DNA from: Picochlorum sp. 'celeri'
Lineage: Eukaryota > Chlorophyta > Trebouxiophyceae
Assembly: GCA_010909725.1 (NCBI GenBank)
Contig: JAACMV010000018.1
Coordinates: forward strand, 124,001 to 188,000
Length of the DNA stretch: 64,000 nt
Direction of reading: 5' to 3'
Both the position numbers and the translations under genes were made by a program. Position 1 is the stretch's first letter, and each line of letters starts with the position of its first letter. Shown piece by piece: positions 10,481-20,091 of the stretch. Under the pieces are notes generated by a model. The model saw only the letters and a list, made by a program, of their open reading frames with translations, was not told the origin of the DNA and searched no databases.

Positions 10481-12694
10481 TCATGCTTTTGGCTTTTTTC
10501 TTGAGCCTGGTGGTCTACCTCTGCGAGCTTTGGGCTTGACGAGCTCGGTTTTGCTGGAAAATGGGCCATCTCTGGCGGCCATCTTGTTGTCTGATTGAAG
10601 CCCAAGGGCCATGGTAGATAATGGTGTTTTACCATTGGATACTGAAGGCTCTTTGGCGTTGGATGTAGCATCTTTCTGCGTGTCATCTGATGTGACTTTG
10701 CCACTCGACCCAGACCGTTTTCTCTTGTCGGAGAGAGGTGCCCTTGCTGCCATCATGCTTCGGCCACGTCCATCGCCCATGTTTTTCCTTGCATTGCTGG
10801 CAATGGCAGAGTTGTATCTTTGCCTTTCTTCCTCCTCGTTCTGCTTGTGTCGCATTTCGTATGCTTCATCAGATGTATCTTCCTCGCTGCTTCCCTCGTC
10901 ACCTAGAACTTGCTTTGCAACAGTTGATGCCACAAGATTCACTGTCACGGCTGCAGCTTCCTTTTTCGCAGTGTCTTCGGAAGAGTTGGCACGATTTGTC
11001 TCTTCGAATCCCTTCTTGTATGCTCTCATCACTTCTTCTCGCTTTTTCAGCTCTTCCTCTGGCAGCGTACGGACAGGAGGAGTTTCAATTGTCTTCACCT
11101 GAACTCTTTCAACGAATTTTGGAGATCCCATGGCTCCAGGAATGACAACATCATTCAATCCAAATTCCTCACGCGTCCTTCGTTTGCGCACAAGTCGGCC
11201 ACCACTGTCATCAGAGTTGTATGGAACAGACATGGATGCCATACGGGAAGGGGTTGTTTGCCTGCTCAATCCTCTGCCTCGTCCTCTGCCTCGACCACGC
11301 CCACGTCCGGTTCGGATAGCAGGTGGCCTGCCTTTGAAGGGTGGTGGGAATGCAGATGGAGGGCGCAACGCGGTCAATGTTCTTCGTGCTGCTTTCAGTT
11401 TGGCCTCAATAATTGTGAGAGATGCATGACAAACTGCTGGATAGTTGGGATTCATCACACTTGATGCTTTGCTCGAGCTCTCTTTCAATGCCTCCTTACT
11501 GTGTCCATACTGTTCCCTGAAAAATGGCACATGTGCTTCCAAATTAGCAGCCGTTAGGCCTGGAACATTGACCCTGTGCTTTCTTGCAAGCTCCTCTGTT
11601 GCAGAGGTCTCATCTAATTTACTCAATTCATCAATATACTGTTGCTTCTGCCTTTCAAGTTCTCTAACACGAATTCTAAGCCATTGTAATCTCCAGAGAA
11701 TACTATTCTGCGTTTTCTGCTCGATACCAGGAATAGAAGAATCCACTGTGATTGACATGTCTTCTTCCTTTTCCCGGGGGTTGATCGGGACAGTCTCAAC
11801 AGGGGACTCATCGATAATTGGCGGCCCATCCTGTCGAGGTTTCATATCCAAATCCTCATCCTCAAAACTGCTATAACCAGTTTCGACAGGTTCAGTCCCC
11901 ACTGATTTCTGTGCATCCGTTCTTTGAGTCGCATCTACCTTGACATCTACACTAGTTTCTTTTTCAATGGTCCCATTGGGTGGTACATGCTTCTTCTCCT
12001 CAGCCTCATCTTCGCACACCTTCACAGCTGGTTTTCCACCAGGGTGCAGTACATCCAATGCTTTACGACCATTTAACTCACATTCTAAAAGTTGCTTCAT
12101 CCCAGCTCTGAGAATAACCAGTGCCTGCTTATGAACTCGTGACCTCTTCTGGTTGTACAACATCGCATTGTTGAATATTAGCTCAAAATCTCTAACAAGA
12201 TCCTGCCATACAACATATTCACCAGACATGATTTTATCCCTCATAAAATCAAAGCACATTGGTTTTTTGATGACCGAATGATAGTTGGGAGCGTCCTTCT
12301 CAGTCACTGGGTGTTGGAACCAGCCTTCTGTATCCAGTTGGCTCACCTTGTCGACGATACCGAGCAGACATTCCCTAGCTTCCTCCATCTTACTGGCGTC
12401 ACCATTAGAATGGCGTTGCTGAGATGAAAAGCCATCCCCACTCGACTCCTTGAAGCCACTATTGTTTGCTACCCTAGTTGCCCCAGAGGCTGCCTTTTGG
12501 TCCTGTCCAGGAGTTGCAACGTTATTATTATTATCAGACCCTGCATATTCTGAAGCTTCTCTACTACCATTCTCTTTGTGAGCATGGGGAGCACCATCCT
12601 CACGGTGGCGACCATTCAAGTCTGTGTCAAGCCCTGGAGAAGAATGGCCACCCACCGACTGCTTTGCAGCCTCCTCCTTACACTGACACATCAT
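10481..12694 (-). CDS. Bromodomain protein with KANSL1-like segments and AT-hook
   Basis: At least 737 residues from the ATG at 12692-12694. The frame stays open for a further ~90 nt upstream without an ATG, so an upstream exon cannot be excluded. Residues ~105-205 form a bromodomain, with the WFQHPV shelf-like motif, a ZA loop and the acetyl-lysine Asn in MLYNQ (Asn181). Residues ~330-360 are a coiled coil beginning WRLQWLRIRVRELE. Next come an RG-dipeptide run (~462-475), a segment KRRTREEFGLNDVVIPGAMG continuing to an ETPP motif (~504-541), and a C-terminal RRGRPPGSRKK AT-hook. The coiled coil and the VVIP...TP segment resemble the WLQ...DLE helix and PEHE motif of KANSL1/MSL1 acetyltransferase scaffolds. 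That link is inference. It is probably nuclear and chromatin-associated. Confidence 0.8.
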   Translation of the reverse strand: MMCQCKEEAAKQSVGGHSSPGLDTDLNGRHREDGAPHAHKENGSREASEYAGSDNNNNVATPGQDQKAASGATRVANNSGFKESSGDGFSSQQRHSNGDASKMEEARECLLGIVDKVSQLDTEGWFQHPVTEKDAPNYHSVIKKPMCFDFMRDKIMSGEYVVWQDLVRDFELIFNNAMLYNQKRSRVHKQALVILRAGMKQLLECELNGRKALDVLHPGGKPAVKVCEDEAEEKKHVPPNGTIEKETSVDVKVDATQRTDAQKSVGTEPVETGYSSFEDEDLDMKPRQDGPPIIDESPVETVPINPREKEEDMSITVDSSIPGIEQKTQNSILWRLQWLRIRVRELERQKQQYIDELSKLDETSATEELARKHRVNVPGLTAANLEAHVPFFREQYGHSKEALKESSSKASSVMNPNYPAVCHASLTIIEAKLKAARRTLTALRPPSAFPPPFKGRPPAIRTGRGRGRGRGRGRGLSRQTTPSRMASMSVPYNSDDSGGRLVRKRRTREEFGLNDVVIPGAMGSPKFVERVQVKTIETPPVRTLPEEELKKREEVMRAYKKGFEETNRANSSEDTAKKEAAAVTVNLVASTVAKQVLGDEGSSEEDTSDEAYEMRHKQNEEEERQRYNSAIASNARKNMGDGRGRSMMAARAPLSDKRKRSGSSGKVTSDDTQKDATSNAKEPSVSNGKTPLSTMALGLQSDNKMAARDGPFSSKTELVKPKARRGRPPGSRKKPKA
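11264..11318 (-). repeat. RG-dipeptide low-complexity tract
   Basis: Repeated CGNGGN-type codons within the bromodomain gene encode about six consecutive Arg-Gly pairs. RG tracts commonly bind nucleic acid or are arginine-methylated. Confidence 0.7.
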
Positions 12695-13325
12695 AAATGC
12701 TGCACCTGGAGACTTGAAATAGCCGACTAGATCTGTATCGTCATTCTCAGAACAAGAAGAGTGGGACTGCCCACGTCACACTGAAGCTCCTTTTCCTCTC
12801 TGACGCACAAAACAGCCCACCACAGGTTCAATAATCACCTAGAAATGCTTATGATACCAAACGAGGCCCTGGACAACGAAATAAATAACCAGCATGAGAC
12901 GACAAAGCACGGCCACCGGTGCGCGACAATATATCCTCCCAAGCAAACGCAATACGATGCTCAAGAGATGATGATACAAAACTATGTAAACAAATGAAGT
13001 CGCAGGACATGCTGCTGCAACCAACAAGCCCTCGGAATGCCCGACGACACTTCTTCGGACTCATCAGAGCACGTGAACAGCCTCTAACGCACCTCTTCCA
13101 GCTCCAATATACCGCACAGAAATTCACAGATAATTTTATACAACAACGAGTGGAAAAGAGTTACTTTCGAGGCGGCGCTTCTCCCTGTCATAGGGTTGGA
13201 AGCCCACTCGCACACCGTAATAAAAACATTAGAATCATCAAGATTATTCTCTCTATATTCACAATTCATGACCATCGCTAGCATCGGAATTCAAAGATAT
13301 GGTTATTTAAATACCATTTGCGGTC
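12695..13325. other. Divergent intergenic region, bromodomain gene / LTO1
   Basis: 631 bp between divergent genes. An AT-rich TATTTAAATA lies at about 13303, 20-odd bp before the LTO1 ATG. The minus-strand ORFs here (around 12839-13127) are low-quality and do not splice in frame onto the bromodomain gene by inspection. Confidence 0.5.
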
Positions 13326-14450
13326 ATGATATCAGTCTGTGTTGGAAGCTCGTGGCAATCCAGAGCACGGGTCGCGTGCGACTCCTCTTCGAAGCCACGG
13401 ACGACAGTCTATCGAAACACAAGTGCACGAGTATATTTTAAATCCCATGAGGGTCATCGAGTACGGTACAATCTTGCGAGAGAGGCCAATCCTCGCTCCA
13501 CAGAAGGAGAGGAACAGCAAGGGCCAGGTCCCTCCAACGACTTGAGCGACGTCTCATCATCGCAAACGACAATGTTCAAAGCTGTGGGTATTTTATCAGG
13601 CCTGGGGATGTTAGAGACTGGGTATCTCGGTCTCATGTCCCTCCTCAACCAGTCAGTGGTATGCCCAGTTGCTGGAGACACTGCATCATGCAATACCATT
13701 TTAGGAAGCGAGTACGCCATGCTATGGGATACGATACCTCTCTCTGTTCTAGGCAGTATCACATATGGTGCGGTAGCAGTCTCCGCCTGGTGGGGACTGA
13801 CATCAGAGAATGCCACTGGGGTGCTGCAGAAGAAACTTGTCATGGCGGGCAGTGCATTGCTGTTATCCACGAGCGCATATTTAGCATATATTTTAGCAAC
13901 AGTCTTTCCAGGCGACGTATGTCCATGGTGTCTGGCGTCCATCGCCTTGTCCTTGGGCATTGCAGCAAGCATTGTTGCAAACACAAAGCAGCAAGAGCTG
14001 GAAGATCAGGCCATGCCTGGTGCAAGTCTGATGGCAGCAACTATATTATTTTTATCTCTTAGTCTGGGAAATCCAGATGCTTCTGAAGCAGGCTCAAGGA
14101 TCACGCGACTAGACTACAAGGAGCCAGTGATTACAAACCAGAGCTCTGACAGAGCACTGGCCTTGGTGGCCAGATTGAGGGCAGACGGTGCTAAAATGTT
14201 TGGAGCCTTCTGGTGTGGACATTGTTATGAACAGAAACAAGACTTTGGTTCCCGAGCCATGGAGGATTTCCCATATGTGGAGTGTTTCCCAGATGGTTGG
14301 GCACAGGGTGTTAGCATGGCATCTGCCTGCAAGGAAGCAGGATTGAACGGCTTCCCTACATGGATTATAGGAGATGAGAAATTAGAGGGTGAGCAAAGCT
14401 TTGATAGACTCGAAGCTGCACTTGATGCCTTGGAAGGAGTTCAGAAATAA
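13326..14450 (+). CDS. LTO1: Lumenal thiol oxidoreductase LTO1 (VKOR-thioredoxin fusion)
   Basis: A 374-residue protein. The first ~80 residues are Ser/Arg-rich and look like a plastid transit peptide. Next is a VKOR domain with several membrane helices, a loop cysteine pair (CPVAGDTASC) and the redox motif CPWC near the lumenal end of a helix. A DsbA/thioredoxin-like domain with WCGHC occupies roughly residues 275-374. This fusion is the plant and cyanobacterial enzyme that forms disulfides in the thylakoid lumen, including in PsbO, and so supports photosystem II assembly. All expected redox cysteines are visible. The EamA transporter follows in tandem 106 bp downstream. Confidence 0.92.
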   Translation: MISVCVGSSWQSRARVACDSSSKPRTTVYRNTSARVYFKSHEGHRVRYNLAREANPRSTEGEEQQGPGPSNDLSDVSSSQTTMFKAVGILSGLGMLETGYLGLMSLLNQSVVCPVAGDTASCNTILGSEYAMLWDTIPLSVLGSITYGAVAVSAWWGLTSENATGVLQKKLVMAGSALLLSTSAYLAYILATVFPGDVCPWCLASIALSLGIAASIVANTKQQELEDQAMPGASLMAATILFLSLSLGNPDASEAGSRITRLDYKEPVITNQSSDRALALVARLRADGAKMFGAFWCGHCYEQKQDFGSRAMEDFPYVECFPDGWAQGVSMASACKEAGLNGFPTWIIGDEKLEGEQSFDRLEAALDALEGVQK

Positions 14451-14556
14451 ATACACAATGGCATGTAGGGCCATGATGTTGTGCATCGTCGTTGAATAGT
14501 TCTTTTTTAAGCAGTAATCAATTACATAGATATTATTGTGAATATTGGGGCGTGAT

Positions 14557-15801
14557 ATGCTGCTATCGCGCATTCCTAGGGCCACCAGACTGGTGGTGCC
14601 TGCTCGTGGCCCTACAAGCGATCAATCTTCTCGCCCTAGAGGACATGGATTGAGGATCCAATCCCCATCAAGGTATAGAGTATTGTCATCAGGTGTTATT
14701 TCAAAGGCAGATCCTGAGGATGCGGCCGAGTCGCGGGAATCGTGCTATGGGACTGGAATGGAAGTGGAATGTGTGGTAAACCCAGAGTACTCTAGCGATG
14801 TTGAGGAAGGCGTCCAAGATACTATAGAAAAATCTGAAGATTCGTCTACTATTCTTGGATCTCTGGGAACAGTGTTGCTGCTCATCAGCCCCTTCTTCTT
14901 TTGGGGGACTTCCATGGTTGCTATGAAAGAACTAGCCCCACATACAACGCCCATGCTGGTGGCTGCTTGGAGATTATTACCTGCTGGTGTTGTGCTTCTT
15001 ATATGGGCGTATGCTGCTGGAAACAAAGGGCCCTCAGGTTCCATGGGATGGCTTGCTGTTGGTTTATTTGGTCTCATTGACGGAGCCTGTTTTCAAGGCT
15101 TTTTGGCAGAAGGGCTGCAGCGAACCCCTGCTGGATTGGGTTCTGTAATCATTGATTCTCAGCCATTATCGGTGGCAGTTATTGCGTCAGTACTGTTTGG
15201 AGAGTCCCTTGGCCCTGTAGCAGTGGTTGGACTGTTTTTGGGAGTTGCTGGGTTGTTGCTGCTTGAAGTCCCACCAAATGCTCTCTCGGATCTGGCGCAT
15301 CTACAAATCAACACAAGTGCGTTGCAAACGAATTCGATTTGGGATTCAGGAGAATGGTGGATGCTCCTTGCTGCCCAGTCCATGGCTGTTGGAACAGTCA
15401 TGGTGCGATGGGTGTCAAAGTACTGTGACCCCATTGCTGCAACTGGGTGGCACATGATTCTAGGTGGAATTCCTCTGCTTGTGCTTGCACAGCAAGAAAA
15501 TCCTGGGTCTTCTTTGAATGACATCCTGTCAGTTCTGGACGCTAAAGATTATCTTCTTTTATTGTACGTATCCTTATTGGGTTCTGCTGCCAGTTATGGC
15601 GTATTTTTCTATCTAGCTACAGTTCGTGGGAGTCTAACACAGCTCAGTAGCCTTACGTTTCTGACGCCCATGTTTGCTGCCTTGGGTGGCTACGTGGTCC
15701 TGGGAGAAGTTCTTACTCCAACACAACTCGCTGGTGCACTCGTCACCATTGTAGGGGTAACATGTATCAATGTCAAGGGATCAGAGGATTCCTCTTCATA
15801 A
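14557..15801 (+). CDS. EamA/DMT-family transporter, probably plastid
   Basis: 414 residues from the first in-frame ATG (14557). The N-terminal ~100 residues are Ser/Arg-rich then acidic, consistent with a transit peptide and linker. About ten hydrophobic helices follow in two EamA repeats: the first includes WAYAAGN..LAVGLFGLIDGA, the second GEWWMLLAAQSMAVGTVMVRW. It resembles plant and cyanobacterial DMT permeases annotated only as EamA-like. The substrate is unknown. Its stop lies 75 bp from the stop of the convergent ISCU gene. Confidence 0.82.
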   Translation: MLLSRIPRATRLVVPARGPTSDQSSRPRGHGLRIQSPSRYRVLSSGVISKADPEDAAESRESCYGTGMEVECVVNPEYSSDVEEGVQDTIEKSEDSSTILGSLGTVLLLISPFFFWGTSMVAMKELAPHTTPMLVAAWRLLPAGVVLLIWAYAAGNKGPSGSMGWLAVGLFGLIDGACFQGFLAEGLQRTPAGLGSVIIDSQPLSVAVIASVLFGESLGPVAVVGLFLGVAGLLLLEVPPNALSDLAHLQINTSALQTNSIWDSGEWWMLLAAQSMAVGTVMVRWVSKYCDPIAATGWHMILGGIPLLVLAQQENPGSSLNDILSVLDAKDYLLLLYVSLLGSAASYGVFFYLATVRGSLTQLSSLTFLTPMFAALGGYVVLGEVLTPTQLAGALVTIVGVTCINVKGSEDSSS

Positions 15802-15876
15802 TGTATCTTGCTTTCATTACAAAATGGTAAAAAAAGAAATCATGCACATGTATCATACATAGTCGCTGCCAGCACT

Positions 15877-16641
15877 TCAAGCGCTCGCTGCTGTTTTGGT
15901 GTCTTCATTCATTGTCTTCTTTGCCTTCCAGTCCGACACCGCCGCCTTGATAGCGTCCTCAGCAAGCATGCTGCAGTGCAGTTTGACGGGTGGCAGATTC
16001 AAATGCTTGGCAATGTCACTGTTCTTAATCGTCACAACCTCCTCAACATCCTTGCCCTTGACCCATTCAGTTGCGACACTGCTGCTTGCAATGGCAGATC
16101 CACACCCAAACGTCTTGAAGCAAGAATCCACAATGTTGCCATCATCATCCACCCTAATCTGCAGCTTCATAACATCCCCACATGCTGGTGCCCCCACCAA
16201 CCCTGTTCCAACATTCGGATCATCTTTATCGAAACTTCCAACATTCCTTGGCTTTTCATAATGATCCACCACCTGCACAGATGATGAACAATGTCAGTCA
16301 TAGGACATAACAAATCTTCTTCTCAGGATGAAAACCCAACGTGTGTAGCACAAAGGACAACCCCTTCCCTCGCTCGTTCTAAAGACTATAATGTCTAATT
16401 AAAAGGCATATCCACTCCAATATGCCAACGAGGCAATGAGCAGAAACCTACTACAACAATCGTCCAATGTCCACACATTCGTCTTCCAAGACCCCTCCTC
16501 ACTGATACTACGTACATTTTTATGATATTCTCGGAATCCAGAAATATCTTTTAATCCAGTCGTAATGGCGCGTGCTTCATGCGTCAATGAAGAGTGAAGC
16601 CTTCTGGAAAGGCGTACAAGGCTACCGGCGCGAGCAGACAT
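15877..16641 (-). CDS. ISCU: Mitochondrial iron-sulfur cluster scaffold ISCU
   Basis: Two exons on the minus strand, 16516-16641 and 15877-16272, with a 243-nt phase-0 intron starting GTACGT, give 173 residues. Exon 1 encodes an Arg/Ser-rich mitochondrial presequence ending GFREYHKN; exon 2 starts VVDHYEKPRNVGSF at the conserved mature region. The three cluster-ligand cysteines are present (APACGDVM, FGCGSAI, LHCSML), as are the Asp next to the first Cys and the chaperone-recognition motif LPPVK. ISCU receives sulfur from NFS1 and iron/electrons via frataxin and ferredoxin, and hands [2Fe-2S] clusters to HSC20/mtHSP70. The start at 16641 was chosen because it is the first ATG giving a normal presequence length. 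Confidence 0.93.
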
Positions 16642-16871
16642 TTCAAATGTGTGCAATCTCTTCCGCCACGGACAATTTACAATTTCCAAGATGAATATAT
16701 AATTTAATGCTGACGTTTTCCGAGGCTTGCGTCAAACTATGCTGGGGCGAGGGGGAGGGCAGAGTTTCGTAAATAGACTACTAAGAAGATCTTCTTTAGA
16801 TCTTCTTTGTCTTTGCAAAGCAAGTCTTGAAAGGTGTTGAGCTGCATTCGTGTAAGAATGGTTGTTTACAG

Positions 16872-17852
16872 ATGACTACTGAACTAGATAGTGGCGATTC
16901 GGTCGAAGAAGCGCTTGCAAGGCTACAGACGGCTGAGGAATTGCAGCAGTATGTTGTCAAGGGGGATGGGTCATGCACTTGCGACGTCATCGATGTTGCT
17001 ATTCGGATATTGAAAGAGAGCGATGGCGATGTCAAGTGTAATATGACATCAGTTTGTTTAGATTTGTATGAGCAAGGGTTTCTGAAGACGCCTTGTGGTG
17101 GGCGATCGAGGCGTGTTCCTCCTGAAACACCTGGGAAGGATGCTAGGCTGGAGTTTGTTGGTGCTCATCAGATGCCAAATCGTGGTAAAGGAGGGTCATT
17201 GGCTTCTCGTCAAGCAATACTGCATTCACTGGTGCACATTGAGGGTTGTGCAGTTGATTTAGCGCTGGATATTATGGCTCGGTTTGGAGAAGAGAATGCA
17301 ACTGTGTTGACAGATGCCTTTTACCATGATTTTTTGGTGGTGGCTTCGGACGAGGCGAGGCATTATCAGGAACTGAAGAAAAGGCTTCGAGATACTGGTA
17401 TGGAATATGGGGATCTGCCCGTCCACGAGGGATTGTGGGAAAGTGCTATGGAAACAAAGCATAGTTTGCCTGCTCGCCTGGCTGTAGAAAGTTGCGTTCA
17501 TGAGGCGCGCGGTTTAGATATCCTGCCTCAGACAATTGCTCGATTCAGAAATGGCGGTGATGAAGAATCTGCTGCTCTCTTGGAAAAGGTCGTGTACCCT
17601 GAGGAGATTACCCATTGTGCAGTTGGGGTGTCTTGGTTGAAGCGGTTGTTTGATGCAGCACGGCAGGGGAATTGCTCGGATGTTCCATGGATGAAAGAGG
17701 CTTTGGAATTCGATTCTGTCGAGTGTTGGTTTCACTGGCTGGTGAGGAACCATTTCCGTGGGAACTTGAAGCCACCATTCAATGAACAAGCTCGTTCAAA
17801 AGCTGGTTTTTCAAAGGAATGGTACATGCCTCTTGCAACAAAAAGTGGTTAA
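16872..17852 (+). CDS. DUF455 family ferritin-like protein
   Basis: About 326 residues from the ATG at 16872; the frame is open further upstream but has no ATG. The core from ~100 onward is the DUF455 (COG2833) fold. Helices carry carboxylate/His motifs typical of ferritin-like di-iron four-helix bundles: VHIEGCAVDLALD, ASDEARHYQEL, ESCVHEARGLD and YPEEITHCAVG. The family is related to the tRNA-hydroxylase MiaE and occurs in bacteria and plants, but its function is unknown. The spacing of the E..H pairs suggests an intact metal site. No clear targeting peptide is seen. The convergent CSK-like gene ends 35 bp away. Confidence 0.85.
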   Translation: MTTELDSGDSVEEALARLQTAEELQQYVVKGDGSCTCDVIDVAIRILKESDGDVKCNMTSVCLDLYEQGFLKTPCGGRSRRVPPETPGKDARLEFVGAHQMPNRGKGGSLASRQAILHSLVHIEGCAVDLALDIMARFGEENATVLTDAFYHDFLVVASDEARHYQELKKRLRDTGMEYGDLPVHEGLWESAMETKHSLPARLAVESCVHEARGLDILPQTIARFRNGGDEESAALLEKVVYPEEITHCAVGVSWLKRLFDAARQGNCSDVPWMKEALEFDSVECWFHWLVRNHFRGNLKPPFNEQARSKAGFSKEWYMPLATKSG

Positions 17853-17887
17853 AAGTGGTTTGCTATTTATTTATTACATCTATGAGA

Positions 17888-19630
17888 TTACTGTACTGGC
17901 AACCAAAGAGACAGTAATACATCTGAATCATTCAGAAGTGGATCACCTTCACGGTGACTGCAGCTGCTGCCGTCATGCAATCTGAACCAACCGCCAACAT
18001 CCCTCACATCTTCCTCGAGTGCTTCAATATAAGAATTAGAATAAATATCTCGTATAGTATCATTGCCTTGTAAGCAAATATCAATCAGCACTCCAGGGGC
18101 CTTCTCCCAACTCACATTCTTGAATAAAACCTCTATTGCATCTCCTGCTACAACATGCATCAATGCTCCATCTATCATTGTACTGAATATATTTTTGGCT
18201 ATAGAATAATCTACCCGAAGCATGGTTTCGTCATGCATGGAGCCATACTCGACACTAAACTCTACATGCTTGACCTTACTGAAACTATGGGCAGAGTCCA
18301 GCAATGGTGTCACCACCTGAAACAAATTGCATGATTCTGACACAATCTGGCCTCTCCGAGTTTTTTCTGACTTTCCCTGTAGATTGATATCAGACTGTAG
18401 TATCTCAGCGACAGCCTCACCGTTGCTTTCATCATCATCACTATCATCATCTAGTGAAGAGATGGAAGGCACTGAATCCCAATTATCTGCCCCAATGGAG
18501 CTTGAAGGCAGTGCAGGGTACGACTTCACCTCCCTCTTCCTTGTGTTGGTCCGACTCCTTTGCCTAGAACTAGTCTCATCTTTTTCAGCATTCTCATACG
18601 ATGATAGATATTGTTTGGAGGATGATTGTACTGATGGGTTCAAGATATTTTGGATTTGCGAGACAATCTCTCCCAAGTACTGTCCTTGAGCAACAATACT
18701 ATCAGTCATGTCTCTCTCCGGATCCCCTGGTGGTAATCGAGGCTGCAACATTCTGCCCAATGTTTTCAGCGTACTCAATGGTTTCGTAGCTTGTCTAATA
18801 AGGCGCTGCATTCTTTCTTGCTGAACTTGAGTTCCAGATCGCTCTAGCACAGCCCTCAAATCCATTGCACAGGACAAGGCCAATGCAATCCCAGATTGCT
18901 TGATTATTCCTATTTCAGCTGGGCCAAACACGTCGTTCACCGGTGGCAACATTGTATCGCTTCCATGCTGTAGAGTCCGTTCTACAAGAAGCAATCCGAC
19001 CAAAAAGGAACGATGAACCAGAGGCAACACCAGCCCACCATTGTCAGGAAGCACAATCATTGGCTGCTTTACTACCCATGCCTCCTCTGCTCCAGCCATC
19101 TCATCTCCCAAGGAAAACTCATTCGCCAGTATTGATGACCTCTCTGGAACCTCCCACGCGTCATCACTAGTTGCTACGAGTTGCATATTCAGAGTCCGAG
19201 CTGCAATACTCTTGGGCGTACGCCAGTATACAGCGCAGCGTACGCCTATATTCACAAGCTCTTCTTCTCGTATCCGCGCCTCAAGCATGGAAACAAGCAT
19301 ATCAAGCTGTAGCTTGACAAGCTCAAGCAACTCTACACTGGGCTGATTTCCCGCCGCCCTATCCTGCTGTCGTTGCAGACCCAACCCCATTGGCTCTTGT
19401 TGCTGGCTGGTATCATTAACACGGGTCACTGGAGACGGCGGGGAGGAAGAAAAAGACTCTTCCCCAGCCTCTCCTGCAGGTTTGAGTGACCGACACAACA
19501 CTAATTCGACTCCTGATTGCCCTGCAATAGTTTTACTACGCAAAAGAGGCCGATTGATACCTTGAATTCTCCTGCCTACAGTAGAAGCCCGAGACAAAGA
19601 AGCCGAGCAACGACACCCATCCCCCCACAT
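17888..19630 (-). CDS. CSK: Chloroplast sensor kinase (CSK/Hik2)-like protein lacking the phospho-His
   Basis: The frame is open from 19717, but the first ATGs are at 19687 and 19630. I prefer 19630, which gives 580 residues starting MWGDGCRCSASLSRAS, a plausible plastid transit peptide. Order: transit peptide and low-complexity linker, a GAF-like region (~100-280), then a dimerisation helix RLIRQATKPLSTLKTLGRML followed by PRLPPGDPERDM. That helix aligns well with the H-box region of cyanobacterial Hik2 and chloroplast CSK, with Arg in place of the acceptor His. A low-complexity Ser/Arg/Asp insert separates it from a degenerate HATPase region, in which the N-box Asn and Gly-rich ATP lid are not recognisable. 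Plant CSK couples plastoquinone redox state to plastid transcription. This copy may sense without His phosphotransfer. Confidence 0.75.
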   Translation of the reverse strand: MWGDGCRCSASLSRASTVGRRIQGINRPLLRSKTIAGQSGVELVLCRSLKPAGEAGEESFSSSPPSPVTRVNDTSQQQEPMGLGLQRQQDRAAGNQPSVELLELVKLQLDMLVSMLEARIREEELVNIGVRCAVYWRTPKSIAARTLNMQLVATSDDAWEVPERSSILANEFSLGDEMAGAEEAWVVKQPMIVLPDNGGLVLPLVHRSFLVGLLLVERTLQHGSDTMLPPVNDVFGPAEIGIIKQSGIALALSCAMDLRAVLERSGTQVQQERMQRLIRQATKPLSTLKTLGRMLQPRLPPGDPERDMTDSIVAQGQYLGEIVSQIQNILNPSVQSSSKQYLSSYENAEKDETSSRQRSRTNTRKREVKSYPALPSSSIGADNWDSVPSISSLDDDSDDDESNGEAVAEILQSDINLQGKSEKTRRGQIVSESCNLFQVVTPLLDSAHSFSKVKHVEFSVEYGSMHDETMLRVDYSIAKNIFSTMIDGALMHVVAGDAIEVLFKNVSWEKAPGVLIDICLQGNDTIRDIYSNSYIEALEEDVRDVGGWFRLHDGSSCSHREGDPLLNDSDVLLSLWLPVQ

Positions 19631-20091
19631 GGTTGCAGTCTTTGCTGTTTGCCCTATCAATCCAACAGATAATGGCCAAAGACACATGTATTTATTCAAA
19701 ATGCATGCGTGCAGCACTGCATTTACCCCGTCCTACCCTGTCCTGCCCCGAGAAATAGGAGAAACACGTGTAAAGCCAGTCTTTCTTCAAAATGACTGCT
19801 ATACTCTATATTTCTGACTCTTACACAAGTATATTACGCATATAAATATGAAAAACAGGAACTCCTGCATGAAATCGATGACTATCATGGATCTTCAGGC
19901 TCTCGGCTTCCGTAAATAAACAATTTAGCACAATTCCTGTTTTCCTCTTCTTGTGGTCTGCATCGTTCGATCTGTCGTACACAACACAAAATCAAATGTT
20001 TATGGTGTTAGGAAGTGGCAGCCATTAGAGTGGCTTTGAATCAAGGAGTTTGGTGACGAGAAGGAAGAGCAACAACGAAGGAAGAGCCACC
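19631..20091. other. Divergent promoter region, CSK-like / Nup188-like
   Basis: About 460 bp between divergent starts. Apart from AT-rich stretches around 19830-19930 I see no gene, repeat or RNA. Confidence 0.4.

Noticed and set aside
12839..13127. Minus-strand ORFs upstream of the bromodomain gene
   Set aside because: No recognisable domain, and no donor site found that joins them in frame to the bromodomain ORF.
16827..16871. N-terminal extension of the DUF455 ORF
   Set aside because: It would need a TTG start; the first ATG is at 16872.
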